DNA of 64,000 bases, taken from positions 26,189,413 to 26,253,412 of the forward strand of contig NC_034415.1 of assembly GCF_002078875.1 (NCBI RefSeq). The letters are read 5' to 3'. The notes beneath the pieces are model-generated. The model searched no databases, was not told the origin of the DNA, and was given only the letters and a program-made list of their open reading frames with translations. This document shows positions 37,405 to 47,720 of this stretch, one piece after another (position 1 is the stretch's first letter; each line of letters opens with the position of its first letter). The position numbers were made by a program, and so were the translations under genes. The DNA is from Numida meleagris. Lineage: Eukaryota; Chordata; Aves; Galliformes; Numididae.

Positions 37405-38002
37405 GTAAGTGTGCTATTTGCTAAAGGACAGAATAATCTCAGACAAGGAGGAACTTGCACAGGAAGTAAAAAATATCACGTAATTATCATGTAAATTATA
37501 GAGGCTGTTTTAAATCCCCTACCAGCAAGACATGGAGTTATACCACATGTTTCTGAGGCAAGGAGGGAACTGCTTTCATGCCTGGAGACAAGAGAGTAAT
37601 ACTAGAACAACCAAAAAACCCCACAAAAAAACAACAAAGCAAATCCATATCTTTGGTGCAAGAAATATTGGCACTATCTGACTGTTCCCCGTGTCGTGCA
37701 TTCGGTATTGATATGCAGAGCTGCAGATCCTGTGGTGCAACATTTGCTCTGAAAAATTAAGGCAGCAAAAGCGGCAAAATCAAAGGGAAACTTCAAATTT
37801 CAAGTGAAATATCAAAAAATGAAAGAAAAAAAAACCCTAGCACCCTGTTTGTTCTGTTTCTAGCCTGCCTAGGCCATCTTATCCAATCTCTCTTTTCCTG
37901 CACTTATATAAATAACGATATTGAAAGTCATTTGATGTGGAACTATTATTGAAATCTATATCTGATGATGGGAAGTGACTCTGGCTGGCATTCTTCCCCC
38001 AG

Positions 38003-38095
38003 TTTCCAAGCCTGGCCCCATGCAGGACCTGCAGCTCAGCACCGTGCACTGCACTCATCCGGACAGATGCACTGGGATCATCTTCTATGAAGCAG
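38003..38095 (+). CDS. Candidate exon (93 nt, phase 1-1), gene not identified
   Basis: The acceptor is GGCATTCTTCCCCCAG and the donor is AAGCAG|GTGAGGG, both close to consensus. The length is 93 nt (31 codons), a multiple of three. In the frame with two leading bases it reads SKPGPMQDLQL, STVHCTHPDRC, TGIIFYEA and ends one base into a codon. It is therefore phase 1 at both ends and frame-neutral, as is usual for extracellular modules. Third codon positions are mostly G or C (for example CCC ATG CAG GAC CTG CAG CTC AGC ACC GTG CAC TGC). Two cysteines six residues apart (C-THPDR-C) fit a secreted or cell-surface domain, which is inference. The minus strand is also open here, so a minus-strand exon or chance are alternatives. 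I cannot name the family. Confidence 0.4.
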
Positions 38096-40794
38096 GTGAG
38101 GGCTTTTACACCTATCTTACCTCTTGCCCCACTCTCCCTCCTTAACCTTTTCCCAGTTTGCCCTGCTGCACATTGTCCATCACTGCCCTTACTCCAACAA
38201 GCTGACATCAGATCTAACATCTATCTTTCCTTAATGTAATTTTCTCTGCACAAGCTGACCACGTGGCATCAGCCAGGTCTCATCAGCCATAGCCAGCTTC
38301 CCTTTTTAATTATTTACCTTGTCAGCTGCAGAGGGAAATCAAGGAGAAATGGTTTAAATATACGTTATACAAAATCCATACTTAAAGCTAAAAGTAAATT
38401 CCACATATTAAAATATCATCAACTCCTTCATCAGTTGTGTACTGCCTGACACCTTTCCTGGCTCCTCCCATTCGCAAGAGCCTGAAGGAAATTAGACTTG
38501 TGGCTGAGGACCACATGCCAACAAATCCCCCAAGCTCCATGTCCATCCCCAGTGAAGGAGCCAGACAGAAAGTCCTGATGCAAATATATTAGACTTACAG
38601 CCCCACTTAAATTTGGGGTTAAACTTTAATGAACTTGGCATTAACAGTGTTTGGGCAGAGCCATAGTCCCCTCCCCAAACAACCAGCGCTGTTTGCTACG
38701 GAACACAGCCCCCATGCGAGGCGCTGGCTGGAAAACAGATCAGGGACTGCAAAGCTGGGCTCCGGCTGTTCAAAATGTCAGCAGCTCAGCTCCTCCAGAA
38801 GCAATGCCACATTTCAAAGAAAAGAGAATTTAGAGGTATTCTGCCAGTTTTCTGTTGATATGAACTCAGGTGCAATGAATGCAGCACGCTGCAACAGAAA
38901 CTCTTCTGTCATATTGCACTGCTGCTAATGCACTGGCAGGTCATTTTTCTATTCATTTTTCCTTTTTTTTTTTTTTCCATCAAGCAATTACTGATGTGCA
39001 TCTTAATTTTAGAAAGCCTTGGGAATAGGTCAGTCTTCCGTTGTACCTATGAAATAAAATCAGTATCACTCAGTGCAAACCTATATGCTGTGCAGCTCTC
39101 CCATGGTCACGAGAAGCACAGTGGGTTGTAGGACAGAAGGGAGAATGAAGGAAAAACACCTCCCCAGAACAGACACACACAAAAAGTACTGATTTATGAA
39201 TACAACACTTGGAAAGTGTTGAGCATGCAAATCAAAGCTGCCTTGGAGCAAGTTCATTTTATAGCACCCACATTCGTATGGCAGGTTAATCGCACTGATG
39301 CTGACACAGCAGCACCGGGGTAACTTTAATAAAGGTTTGGGTTTTTTTTTCTTTTTTTAAAGGTATAGTTCCAACTCATTTGGGTCTGAAACTTAGACTT
39401 TAAGTATGAGTTTTAAAAGGTAAAGAAATAGTCAGAAGCAAGTGCTATAAATAAGGAAAAAACCCTTCCCTATATAAAATTTTCTGCACTGTTGGATAGA
39501 CACGTCACTGCAGCAGGGCACTAATAAATGAGAAATGGGATGTGAAATCTGTGAATTATGTAATCAGACTTAAAGACAAACAGGGAACAGCACAAGTAGT
39601 AAAAAATAAAACATTCTTAAAATATCCTTCTGGCATTAGTAATATAAACCAGTGTATAATGAAGTGAGAATGTTTTCATGTCTGCTCATCCATTTCACAG
39701 TCTCATCTGTAACCTGGTAGAGTTTGGCTAGGTTCTCATCAGTGTCTCCTGGGTAGAACATAGGGACAAGACTACATCAATAATACTTACTTTCCCTGCT
39801 TTGCTCTCCATCTACCACCCAGTTATCTCCAAGCTATATTTTGGCAAAGAGCCTATCCACTGAAAATCATGGTTAATGATGTACATGGGTATGCACACAC
39901 ATACTGGTCACACAGCTGAGCTCAAAGACCCATTACAAGAGCTACAACAACCAGCTTATCTTCCAGTCAATACTAGAAAGCATAACCACTTAGACATATA
40001 TGGACAAGCTAGTACAACCACTGAAGACTGAAAATTAGTTTGTGACATGTTTTTGAAAGATGCGGTAAATACAAGGGAATGTGTCTTATTTGAGAGGTTA
40101 AGACAGACCTCTTTCTGCTAAGGCAATGAGTGTTACCATGTGATGTGGCATCAAAACACTGAGGACTGGAAACAGTTGGAGTTTGTGGAAAGCTTCAGAC
40201 CTGGATTTTGCACCCACTGATACCCCATCAGCTAAATGTTCAGCAGGGGAAGGTTCCCAGCTGCTGCTTTTTCTAAGTCTGCTAACTTTGGTCCTCAATA
40301 CAGATACAACCTCTCAACCTTTAAAATCGTAGGGAAGACAAATTTTGACACAGGACAATTGCCACTGTCATTCTACATCCAAGAAAGCCACTTGAGTACA
40401 TGGAGGCAGCAGCTGTTGGTGTTGAGATGGAGGAGGCACAAAACTCATACTTCACAGTTACCAGTGCATCCCTCTTGACTTCTGCAGTGCAGTATATTGA
40501 AAGCACAATTTTGTCTAGTTTTGGTCCTACCGAATTTTTTACAAGCCTTCATGAGAACAAAGAAGATACGCAGGCACAGCAGGTGAGGAGGCCATTACTC
40601 ACCATTATGGTCCAACGCACAATGGTAAACGTGCTTGGAAACTTCAGCTAACAATGGTTTAGCTATCCACAGCCACTAATTGCAAATGGTATTCTGAGCA
40701 TAGTTTTAGGACTATATTCCCATTAGTAAGTCATTACACAAAGCAGAAGCAAATCATTAGATTTAATGTGCTGCTGACACTTCTACATGCACGC

Positions 40795-40868
40795 TATATG
40801 TATACACTATATACTAGGTAGACATACGTAGGTACTATACGTTGTACATGTGTGTATATATATACGTT
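40795..40868. repeat. AT-rich alternating purine-pyrimidine patch
   Basis: About 70 bases made largely of TATA, TATG, TACG and GTGTATATATATACG steps. Such tracts can melt or adopt Z-like or cruciform structure. It looks like a decayed (TA/TG)n microsatellite. Confidence 0.5.
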
Positions 40869-43378
40869 AGGTTTTTTTTAGTCATTGTCTGGGACTAGAT
40901 TTAATCTGCTCCCCTCAGCCAAACATGCCCACCATGCATGTGGTTCAAAACCTATCACTGTTTCAGACCTTTTCTCCCCATTAGAGGCTGGGATGCTTGG
41001 TGCATGCCTGGGGCAGTCGGTGTGAATTGAATCAGCACAGGATTAAGGGGGACAATGAGAGGACTTGCTTCACAGCCATACTGCTCTGAATCAGAATCAG
41101 AGATGTAGTTGTATTACCTACACTTCAACTAGCAAATCTGTGGTGAATAAATTCACTGGCTTTCACTGACTCACTCAGATAGATGCTATGTATCATTAAT
41201 GCAGCTCTTGCAACCATCGATTCATGTTGAATAGAAACAAATGGCATAAATGCAAAGTGAAGAGCCTGAAAACTGCTAGAAACATGCCCCATGGATGGCA
41301 CTGCATAACTTTGTACTGTACACAGAACTTATGCTTTAAATGAGGAGGAAATTAAACAATTCAAGACATCCTTGCTATTTACTGTAAAGCCACAGGTTAA
41401 CCAAACAGAGCAAGATCTCAGTTGTATCAGCTATTTTTGGTATAGTTGTTTTGTGTTGCACCGAAGAGGTTTTTCTTTTGCATCAGATGTAGAGATTCTG
41501 TAGACCAATCTTTTTATGTAAGCTACAGGGCTTGCCAAGATTTCTTTTTAATAAAGCCTCTCTCTTTCAATTACCTTGATTGGATGTGTTAATGTTTTGG
41601 GACTCCATTGATAATCCTGGGAGATAACTGCAAAGGTCCAGAGGCACTGAAATATCCATGCAAATGCAGAATGATGGAGGAATTGTAAATGCAATCTATA
41701 ACACTCAGCACAGTGGCAAGCCCAGAGCTGTCGCTCTGCTCAGCTGCAAAAAGCAAACAACCCATATGCCAGAAGTCTAAACTATCTGGTAGCTTAATCT
41801 ATCATTTCTATCATGCAATTGAATGTGTAAGGGAATTAAGAGTGTAAATCCTTACTGAAGAAGTACTTCCATCCTTTAGCTTTAATTAGAGATTTACCCA
41901 AACTAAAGCTCCAACTACAAGCACACTGAAATCCAAATACAGTCTTTTGCATTTATACAGCTCTTCTTATAATGCTGGAGTTATCCAGAAGAGAATTTGC
42001 ACTCTAAATGCAGTACAGGCTTTGGTAAGTCTAAATTCCTCTTCTGTACAGTTGAACAGACTGGGTCCTCGACCCAGTCAACACACAGCATCACTGGCTT
42101 GTGTGAGCCCAGGTCTGGATGACAATTCTTGGATCTGCTATTTGTTTTATTCTCAGAGCAGTAAAATTTTCAGAAAAATTACTTTCAGTGTTATTTCTCC
42201 ATCACTGTTCACTCAGATGCAAACAGAACATGGACCAGGCAAGGTTTATACAGCCTCGAGCTTTGGTACAGTTTGCCAAAGCCATTGCAAGCCCAGTGAT
42301 TCTTCCCTCCTTCCCTTCACAAACCAAGGTATCTTGTAGTACTTGAAGACCTAAGACTTAGAAAAGAGAGAGGTAGGAAAGAGCTAGGACCAGTGCTGAG
42401 TGTTTCTGGAGATAACTTTTTGCCTTAGCTACTGAACTGTTAAAACTTCCTTTCATTTCCTAGGCTTAGTGCTTTGGTGAATATAAATTAACACTTCCCC
42501 AGTAGCCAGAGAAACTCAGTACAGCTACCTCTGTCCATCAGTGAACGCACGCCTTCAGCAACAGACGGCCACATTTCCATCTTCAGCTACATCTCCAACT
42601 CCCATTGTGTATCATGGTCATAATCTCACAGATAAAGTGATAAAATATTTACAGCTAGGAGGCTGCTAAATTTAATCCCTCATGCCCACATACATCTTTT
42701 GCAGAGTCCTTTCTGGCTCAAATTCTGCACGCTAAACCTTAATTACTGCTGTCTGACAAAGTGAGAAATTGAATAGGAAATACAATCTTGAAAAGCATCA
42801 AAGTGACAGAGGTGACTAACAGCCATTTTCAAAAGTAACTTTAGGCAATATCTCAAATAAAATAGTTCATAAATTGTTTTTCTCGAGCTGGAGCTCATGC
42901 TGCTAGTTGAGCTACAAGGGGTAGAAACCTAGAAGTGATGAGGACTGGGATGTGCTGCGGCAGGAGGATGTCACTCTCATCTATTGGGTGGCAACAGGCA
43001 CAGGTCATGCCAGGCAATGCCATCAGTGAGCCATGCAACCCGTAAGTCATCTTATCAAATCCATCCCTGACAATTTGCTAACCTAGGCACAGATTCCTCA
43101 TCAAGCCGCTAGCTCCCTTGCACAACCCAGGGTTGCTAGGACTGGCATGGAACTGTGTAGAAACTGTATAGCTGCTGAAAGAGTTTTCTTAGAAAAGCAC
43201 TCAAGGCATCCAGTGCCTAACCTGGGACACATCCATGAGCTGCTGAACGGATGGATGGAGCTGCTGTCCCATCTGCAGAGATGGCAAAGGAAAAGTACCG
43301 ACCCTGTCCCACTGCAAGGCTCACAGGGGATTTCACACTAAAGTTTCTTTTCTTTCCTATTCCACTTTTCACTTGCAG

Positions 43379-43395
43379 TTGTGCCTGTAGGGATA
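43379..43395 (+). other. Microexon-like element (17 nt)
   Basis: A very strong pyrimidine tract (TTTCTTTTCTTTCCTATTCC and on to CACTTGCAG) is followed 17 bases later by a donor GGATA|GTAAGTAA. The enclosed bases are TTGTGCCTGTAGGGATA. A 17-nt exon is not frame-neutral, and one frame contains a stop. Could be a microexon, a poison exon or chance. Confidence 0.2.
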
Positions 43396-44151
43396 GTAAG
43401 TAAACTGCTCTAGGAATAATTTTTAGTAGTCAGGGAAGTCCATTTTCCTACTGCAAAAAGAGTAGCTGAAGCGCTGCTGTTCTTTTTACTTATTTTAATT
43501 CACTCCAGGCAGACAGAAGCATGGAAAACTGTAACTCAATAAAGATGCAGAAGGAAAGAATGAAAACCAAGAAATAAGGGGTATTATTCTCTTATTTTTA
43601 ACCTAGGCGGGTTATTTCTTAGACAAGATGGCTAGGACTATGTCACAACTCTGCCCTTGGGAGAAGCTAAGGAAGGATCCACCACCTGTAGTCTGAAAGT
43701 CAGAATTTACCTACCCTCATTGCAAAAGACTGTATCTTCACCAATGACAATGCACGGCATGTAATGCTCCAGCGAAGTGAGATGAATTGAACTCTCAGTC
43801 AGTAACAGGCCCTTAACAAGGGTCATTAATCACTAAGCATCCTGGGCACACCCATTGCCAAGAGTGAACTTTCAAACAGAAAGAAATCCAGCTCCTACTG
43901 CCAGCGGGCTGAAGGAGGGAGCAAGAAGCTCTTAATAAAGAGGGCCTTCCCCTTAGGAAGGCAGCAGGAGCTGCAGGCTCAGAAGCAGACCTTATAATTG
44001 AACGTTTTCACTCTGATTTAGAAGAGTGCTTCTCTTCCCTATACTTACAAGCCTGGGTTAGATTGCCCAAATTGCCTATGACTGTTGGCCGTCATGTCCT
44101 TCTCTCCTAACAGCAAGTGAGACTACACTGACCTAGAAAACACACTGCAAA

Positions 44152-44245
44152 AACACAGAAACCACTGAATGGCCTGGGTTGAAAAGGACCTCAAAGATCA
44201 TCTAGTTTCAACCCCCCTGCATTCAAAACTTCTCCTAGGGACAGG
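44152..44245 (-). repeat. CR1 LINE 3' scrap
   Basis: The + strand reads ACAGAAACCACTGAATGG, CCTGGGTTGAAAAGGACC, TCAAAGATCATCTAGTTTC and AACCCCCCTGC, then a decayed copy of the GGGCAGGGACACC segment. Antisense CR1 3' end, about 95 bp, heavily truncated. Confidence 0.85.
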
Positions 44246-45214
44246 ATGAGAAAGAAGAGGGCTATGTACAACCAGCACAGTGTCTTGTTCTATCGGAAGC
44301 CCTCAGATATCACAGTGCAAAATATGAGCCCATGATGAATAGGACAGAACAAAATGTGTTCGCCACTGATTCAATCATCAGAAATTGATGGCACGCTCCC
44401 TCAAAGTACTAATGGAAACGCATGCTTGGTTTTGAAATTAAAAGAGCTTAGCTTGTTACAGAAATATTTAAATTCTAGCCCAGGCCCAGCTAAATGGCTT
44501 TAGATAATATATCATATTTTAATCTAACAAAGGCTTCATTGATTATCCTGAAATTCAGAATTAGCTAGATGCATTTCTTCTGACGCACTTGTCCTGTATT
44601 GTAAAATAATGATGTAATTTGTAATAAATTACTAACACCGAGTTTCAGCAGTGACAAATTGTTTACTTAATTCAATAAAATAGTGTCACTTTTGTAAAGT
44701 GCATAATCTTAGAGAACTCAGCTGGTTGTGAACTGCAGGTTATGAAGAAAAACATTCATGTCAGTCCGATGTACAGAAGAAATGAGATCTGAAGCAAACT
44801 AACTGCATTCCCTCAGATTACTCTTTTGTGCTTTAGTGTCACTCTCAATTTAAGTTTTTTTCATGAAATCAGCCAGCCTGGAATAGGCAGGATCATTCTC
44901 ACTCACTGACTCTAATATGACATGACTAACAAAAGCAGACACGATATGTCATAGCAATGAATGACTCATCAGACTGGGAAATTAAAAAAAAAATACCATT
45001 TTCCAAGATACAATTTTTGACCTTTACATTCTCCCTCAACTTCCTTGAATGCAGACCTTTTAGAAACATATCTGAGAGCAATAAAATTTGCCAAAGGGAG
45101 GAAAAGGGTCAGGGAAAGGATGGCATTTACCCACCTTTGGGAACTTTCTGTAGAAGAGTCATCAAGGAAAGTAAAACCTCAGCTTTCTCGTGTGTTTGGC
45201 CACAGATTCTGACA
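44246..45214. other. Unique non-coding, AT-rich sequence
   Basis: No gene recognised. Between 44390 and 44710 the sequence is AT-rich with few homopolymers. It contains TAATAAATTACTAA, TTAATTCAATAAAATAG and GATTATC-type words, like the blocks at 36300 and 47200. Confidence 0.45.
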
Positions 45215-45325
45215 TTACAAATGCTTCCCCTGCTGCCAGTTGTTCTGGGACCCAGGACGAATGATTTATCCTCGTTACCTTACCTTCTCCATCTGTATAA
45301 TGAGGACAAAGACACTTGTCTATGT
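45215..45325 (-). repeat. MIR-type SINE remnant
   Basis: On the minus strand TCCTCATTATACAGATGGAG is followed by AAGGTAAGGTAACG, then AAATCATTCGTCCTGGGTC, CCAGAACAACTGGCAGCAGG and GGAAGC. This follows the MIR consensus order: CCCCATTTTACAGATGAGG, AGAGGTTAAGTAAC, TTGCCCAAGGTCAC, ACAGCTAGTGGCAGAGC, GGGATT. Divergence is high, as expected for an element that ceased to be active long ago. The short ATGGAGAAG|GTAAGG segment inside looks like a splice donor but is simply MIR sequence. Confidence 0.6.
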
Positions 45326-47199
45326 CATACTTTTTCTGTGACAATTCATTAGCTAATGTCTGTAAAAAGGGCTTCGAAGATGGGAAGCATTGCTACTGCT
45401 ATGTTTTGCACTAATTTTTAAGTACTCAGCCAACATACTGCCTGCACATCACTGAGGGCTGCAGAAGAACCCTAACGTGTTAGAAGGAAAGAGTTTTCGC
45501 AGTTTGTCTTGATGAAGCCAACTTAGACAAAAATTAAGAAGAAGGGAGATAATTAATTGATTCCTACATTTTCAGACTGGGTTGGATTCTGGTGGTACTT
45601 AAAGCACAAATCTTGCCATATAGGTGCTTCCACGTGAAGCCATTCTGAAATCAGTGAGGTGCTTGGTCTGTTCACCTGAATATTATATGGAAAACTAGGA
45701 CTGAAGTCCTTTTCCAGGTCCCTTGTTGTAGTAATTTGCACTTTATTTTTGATTCCACAACGCATATCTGTGAAATCTGCTATCTGTATAACATTGAGAA
45801 AAATCTGGCAGGAATAAGAGAGCAAATTGAATTAGAATATTATTAGAATGCTAGGCAATGAACAGCCTATCTATGATGTATTTTAATTTACATTCAGAGA
45901 ATAGAATTATATATTTTAATGATCAAAGTATGTATTTCTTTGATTAGGTGTATTTTCAAGCAACGAAACCATTTTTCATTTAAATCAGTATTTGAAAACA
46001 AATAAAAAAAACCCTAAAAACCTCAAGCTCTCTCTGTTGTACATAAGTCTTCTCTGCTTTTCCCCACCGGACCTGCTGCACAGTACACACTGCTTTTCCT
46101 TGTAGCTCAGAGAAGAAGCCGCCAGACAGCTTGGAAGTCATATCTGAAGAGATGAGAGAAGACTGTTAAAAGATAGAAAGGAAATGAGGGAAGATCTGAA
46201 TGCCAGAACGAATACAGAATCTGTGTGTGTCAGTGAAAACAAAAATGAACAGAAGATCAGGGCAAGCTGTGTTAAGCCCATCAAGAACAGCAACGCAGGA
46301 AACCAAAGCCTGAAAATGGTAAGATGAAAAAGGGGCAGTGGCAGATCAGTGTTGTGTTAAGTAAAAATAGGAAAGAAAGAGGCAAAAGTGCAAAGACTGT
46401 TGGAAAACCTGGAGGAACCGATGCTAAAATTTTATTCCTTCATTTGGCTCTCAAGACTGTCCTTGAGACATTCAAGAAATGAGATTTGATCACCACAGAA
46501 AGGAAACACCGGAGAGAAGGAAGATGAGTGTAGAGAGCACAGTTACAGTGGAGCGCAGCTGTGCTTGGCCACTGGGTTCAGAGTGGGGAGCAGCACGGAG
46601 AGGGTTGAGCTTGGCCACACTGTGGTTCTGGGAGAAGGGCAGCCCTCATGGCCAACACTGCTTTGTGATCTCTTATCCGTGGCTCACCTCACCCAAAGCT
46701 TTATTTTGGGTAGTAAAAGTAAGAAACCATCCATGAAGTTCAGTTTTCAAGTGAAGTGTCCCATGAGAAGTGGGTCTAGTAGCTACCCATACAATTAAGC
46801 TTCCAGACATGGGAAAGACCCAACCTCCCAGCAGCACCAACTCTGTCAGCTGCCTCTTCACAGTGCTGTCACACTTTCCTCTCCATACCAGCCAGCCAGG
46901 AGCTCCATTAGAAGTAAAGTAAAGCTGTCACTGCCCAACAGGACTACTCCCAAAAACACGCAGACTTAATAATAGACTTAATGTCACCATAAGCCAACAG
47001 CAAAGGATGTGCCCAGAGAGCAGACGTTCCTCAGCTGAACTTTCACTCAAACACACACAGTGCCATATGAGGTAGGGAACTGCGGGGGAAAAGAGCAAGC
47101 ATGACAGGAGACACAGTATTCACACTTTGAAGCTGCCTGCAAAAAAAAAAAAACACCTCTGTTTTTCCTCCTCTTTTCTACGTGAATTGAGAAAAATAT
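45326..47199. other. Unique non-coding sequence
   Basis: No gene recognised. Overlapping frames near 46479-46861 are open on both strands and look like chance. An A-run of 13 lies near 47141-47153. Confidence 0.5.
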
Positions 47200-47720
47200 T
47201 TGAACCATTAGTATGAACCGACTGCACTTGAGAATATTAGACCCCTTCCTACGTACGAGTTTATCTGCAGATAATTTCTGATTTCTGGGCTCATCTGTTT
47301 TAAGCTAGTAAAAAACTCAGTAAGAAATTCTAATTGTACCCATATACATTAAATCAGATTCTAATCTTTCCCTCAGCAATTTGATTTTTAGGAAACGATA
47401 AGGAAAGCACTTACAGTAGGAGTGCTTTTCAATAAATCATCATTAATTATACATACACGCTAAGTGCATCAAACAAGTTTGGGCACACAATTAGGTAACT
47501 AATTACACTGACTCTGCAGTTCCTTACTTCAATGGACTCACCTGCCCCCAGATCCACCTGATCATTTCTGGGCTTTTATTTAGTTGCACAACTGTTTCTC
47601 TCCTATTAAGCACCAACTGTTGAAAAATATTAAGCAACTGCACTTGCATGCCTAATTAATCGTGTAATTGCCATCATTATTTGGACAACTTTTTGACAAT
47701 TTAGCCTTTGCAATCTTTCA
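47200..47720. promoter_or_regulatory. Candidate homeodomain-motif-rich conserved element
   Basis: Three TAATTA-type cores lie within about 220 bases: CATTAATTAT (47441-47450), ACTAATTAC (about 47498-47505) and CCTAATTAAT (47651-47660). The last is preceded by TTGCATG, giving an octamer-like plus homeodomain composite. There are also CACAATTAGG, GTAATTG and several AATAAATCA words. The block has few homopolymer runs, no repeat family and no ORF, the usual look of a deeply conserved vertebrate non-coding element. Conservation itself cannot be seen from a single sequence. Confidence 0.35.

Larger units (their letters stand above)
38096..44151. other. Unique non-coding sequence
   Basis: No gene recognised. 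It contains a TATA/TACGTA-rich patch at about 40795-40868. The 130-codon plus frame at 41947-42339 overlaps a second plus frame and has no domain I recognise. A microexon-like element lies at 43379-43395. Confidence 0.5.

Noticed and set aside
37879..38220. 113-codon minus-strand frame over the candidate exon
   Set aside because: It lacks a good acceptor on its own strand. The plus-strand reading has matched splice sites and better third-position bias.
45283..45310. Minus-strand splice-like microexon ATGGAGAAG with GTAAGG donor
   Set aside because: The sequence is the MIR core (TTTTACAGATGAGG...), which naturally mimics splice sites.
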